Below, one piece after another: positions 62,982 to 64,000 of a stretch of 64,000 nt of DNA (the stretch's first letter is position 1; each line of letters opens with the position of its first letter). Source of the DNA: Litorivivens sp041624475 (lineage in GTDB: Bacteria; Pseudomonadota; Gammaproteobacteria; Pseudomonadales; Spongiibacteraceae); contig NZ_JBFJUX010000007.1 of assembly GCF_041624475.1 (NCBI RefSeq), positions 1-64,000 of the forward strand, given 5' to 3'. The position numbers were made by a program, and so were the translations under genes. The notes beneath the pieces were generated by a model. It was not told where the DNA came from. It searched no databases and saw only the letters and a program-made list of their open reading frames with translations.

Positions 62982-63599
62982 TTGGCTGACCAAGACGCGA
63001 AAGTCATCGCCAGTGATAGCGGCCATAAGCTGCATAAATTATTGGCCGAGGTGCGCGCCTGCCGCCTTTGCGAGGCAGATTTACCCCTTGGGCCCAACCC
63101 GGTGGTCCGCGCCAGTAGTGCCGCCCGGCTTCTGATTGTCGGGCAGGCGCCGGGCACTCGGGTGCACAAGACGGGGATACCGTGGAATGACCCTTCCGGT
63201 GATCGATTGCGGAGCTGGCTGGGCTGGTCGCGCGAGCAGTTTTACGATGAGTCGCTCACCGCCATTGTGCCCATGGGCTTTTGTTATCCCGGCAAGGGCA
63301 AGAGCGGTGATTTGCCACCGCGCCCTGAGTGCGCATCGGCCTGGCATGACAAGCTGCTGGCCTTGATGCCGCATATCGAGCTGGTGTTGCTGATCGGGCA
63401 GTATGCGCAAAAGCATTATCTGGACAAACCCTATGGCACGCTGACGGAAACGGTGCGGCACTTTGCCGATTACGGGCCTCTCTACCTGCCCCTGCCGCAT
63501 CCGTCGCCGCGTAACCAGCTTTGGCTGCGGAGAAACCTTTGGTTTGAGCGGGATGTTGTGCCGGAATTGAAGCGCAGGGTCAGTCGGTTCTCTGGCTGA
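62982..63599 (+). CDS. Uracil-DNA glycosylase family protein
   Basis: 205 aa from TTG 62982, in a GAGGGCGGA context. Motif 1 GQAPGTRVHKTGIPWNDPSG and the C-terminal LPLPHPSPRNQLWLRRN fit the family-4-like uracil-DNA glycosylase fold; the CRLC pair near residue 27-30 is only part of the four-Cys iron-sulphur site of family 4. Probably a uracil or related base-excision enzyme, though activity can differ in this group. Divergent from gcvP. Confidence 0.88.
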   Translation: MADQDAKVIASDSGHKLHKLLAEVRACRLCEADLPLGPNPVVRASSAARLLIVGQAPGTRVHKTGIPWNDPSGDRLRSWLGWSREQFYDESLTAIVPMGFCYPGKGKSGDLPPRPECASAWHDKLLALMPHIELVLLIGQYAQKHYLDKPYGTLTETVRHFADYGPLYLPLPHPSPRNQLWLRRNLWFERDVVPELKRRVSRFSG

Positions 63600-63651
63600 T
63601 GTTGGGCCTCAGGCCGCTCTGCGAAGCAGTTGAACTATTGAGAGAGGAAGT

Positions 63652-64000
63652 ATGAAAGCAGTACTCCGGGCGCTGGTCGTCATTGTGGTGTGTCTGGCGC
63701 TGGTCTTTGGGTTGGCTTATGTCGTGGGTGATAGCGAGACCCATGTGGCGGGCTGGCCGCTGCTGGTGGTGCTGGCGGCCATAGCCATGGGCGTTCAGTG
63801 GCTGGTGTTTATTCCTTCCTTTATTTATCAGACCGAGCACTACTATGATCTGACCGGTAGCCTGACCTATCTGGTGATTGTTGGTCTGGCGGTACTGCTG
63901 GCTGGCGGCGCGCTGGATGCTCGCGGCCTATTGGTGGCGGCGCTGGTCAGCTGCTGGGCACTGCGGCTAGGCACCTTCCTGTTTCGCCGGGTTAAGAAAG
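63652..64000 (+). CDS. DUF1295-type membrane protein (5' part; cut by the window)
   Basis: 116 codons are visible and the frame remains open at the window edge. ATG 63652 has AGAGGAAG upstream. Membrane segments occur near residues 5-24, 31-50 and 65-90. The block FIPSFIYQTEHYYDLTGSLTYL is the N-terminal hallmark of DUF1295, a family related to steroid 5-alpha-reductases. Confidence 0.82.
   Translation, partial: MKAVLRALVVIVVCLALVFGLAYVVGDSETHVAGWPLLVVLAAIAMGVQWLVFIPSFIYQTEHYYDLTGSLTYLVIVGLAVLLAGGALDARGLLVAALVSCWALRLGTFLFRRVKK

Noticed and set aside
1..64000. tRNA genes, CRISPR arrays, insertion sequences and prophage genes
   Set aside because: None was recognised: no cloverleaf with conserved T-loop, no regularly spaced repeats of CRISPR type, no transposase or phage motifs.

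Overview
The window looks like the chromosome of a marine-type gammaproteobacterium, probably of the Cellvibrionales/Spongiibacteraceae-Halieaceae kind. That placement is inferred from gene order and from the accessory catabolic genes; no 16S gene or other phylogenetic marker was analysed. GC is high through most of the window (for example 41 of 60 bases in 55861-55920) with one clear AT-rich patch around 57540-58420.

Region 1 (1-22.4 kb) is housekeeping. It starts with RNase P RNA and continues with an unbroken division and cell wall cluster in the usual order: mraZ-rsmH-ftsL-ftsI-murE-murF-mraY-murD-ftsW-murG-murC-ddlB-ftsQ-ftsA-ftsZ-lpxC, then secA, argJ and a mutT-type Nudix gene. Most junctions overlap by a few bases. 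A TTGACA/TATAGT promoter and four GTGG boxes spaced exactly 10 bp form the MraZ control region.

Region 2 (22.7-36.9 kb) holds, on the minus strand, the type IV pilus assembly genes pilB-pilC-pilD with coaE and yacG, but no pilA. It then has a DUF3014-type protein, a beta carbonic anhydrase, an NAD-dependent epimerase whose start codon lies inside an 18-bp hairpin, an AlgP-like lysine/alanine-rich protein, the three-gene proton-translocating transhydrogenase, and several small conserved or exported proteins.

Region 3 (36.9-42.4 kb) contains, after a yaiI-type gene, a five-gene redox locus that I regard as one of the two most interesting parts. A flavoprotein is fused to a BFD-type [2Fe-2S] domain and to a membrane domain with two H-X13-H pairs. 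It is followed by a membrane-anchored cytochrome with eleven heme motifs, a DUF3365-type heme lipoprotein, a small c-type cytochrome lipoprotein and a single-domain globin. Together they could move electrons between cytoplasmic NAD(P)H and the periplasm, with a possible link to nitric oxide or oxygen.

Region 4 (42.4-48.1 kb) is accessory metabolism: a PanE-like reductase, an SDR, a sulfotransferase-like protein, an NTF2-like protein, a MaoC-like hydratase and a large uncharacterised protein, with a 12-bp-arm inverted repeat in front of the last.

Region 5 (48.3-58.3 kb) is the second highlight. Three large exported proteins lie in tandem: an alpha/alpha toroid with carboxypeptidase-regulatory-like repeats and a macroglobulin-like segment; an Ig/cadherin-like protein with similar segments; and a transglutaminase-fold protein whose catalytic Cys position is Ala. 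The third ends in an AT-rich hydrophobic tail followed at once by a small AT-rich gene, which resembles the layout of a polymorphic toxin and its immunity gene.

Region 6 (58.4-64 kb) has an SDR, a cupin, a structured intergenic hairpin, gcvP, a uracil-DNA glycosylase-family protein and the start of a DUF1295-type membrane protein cut by the window edge.
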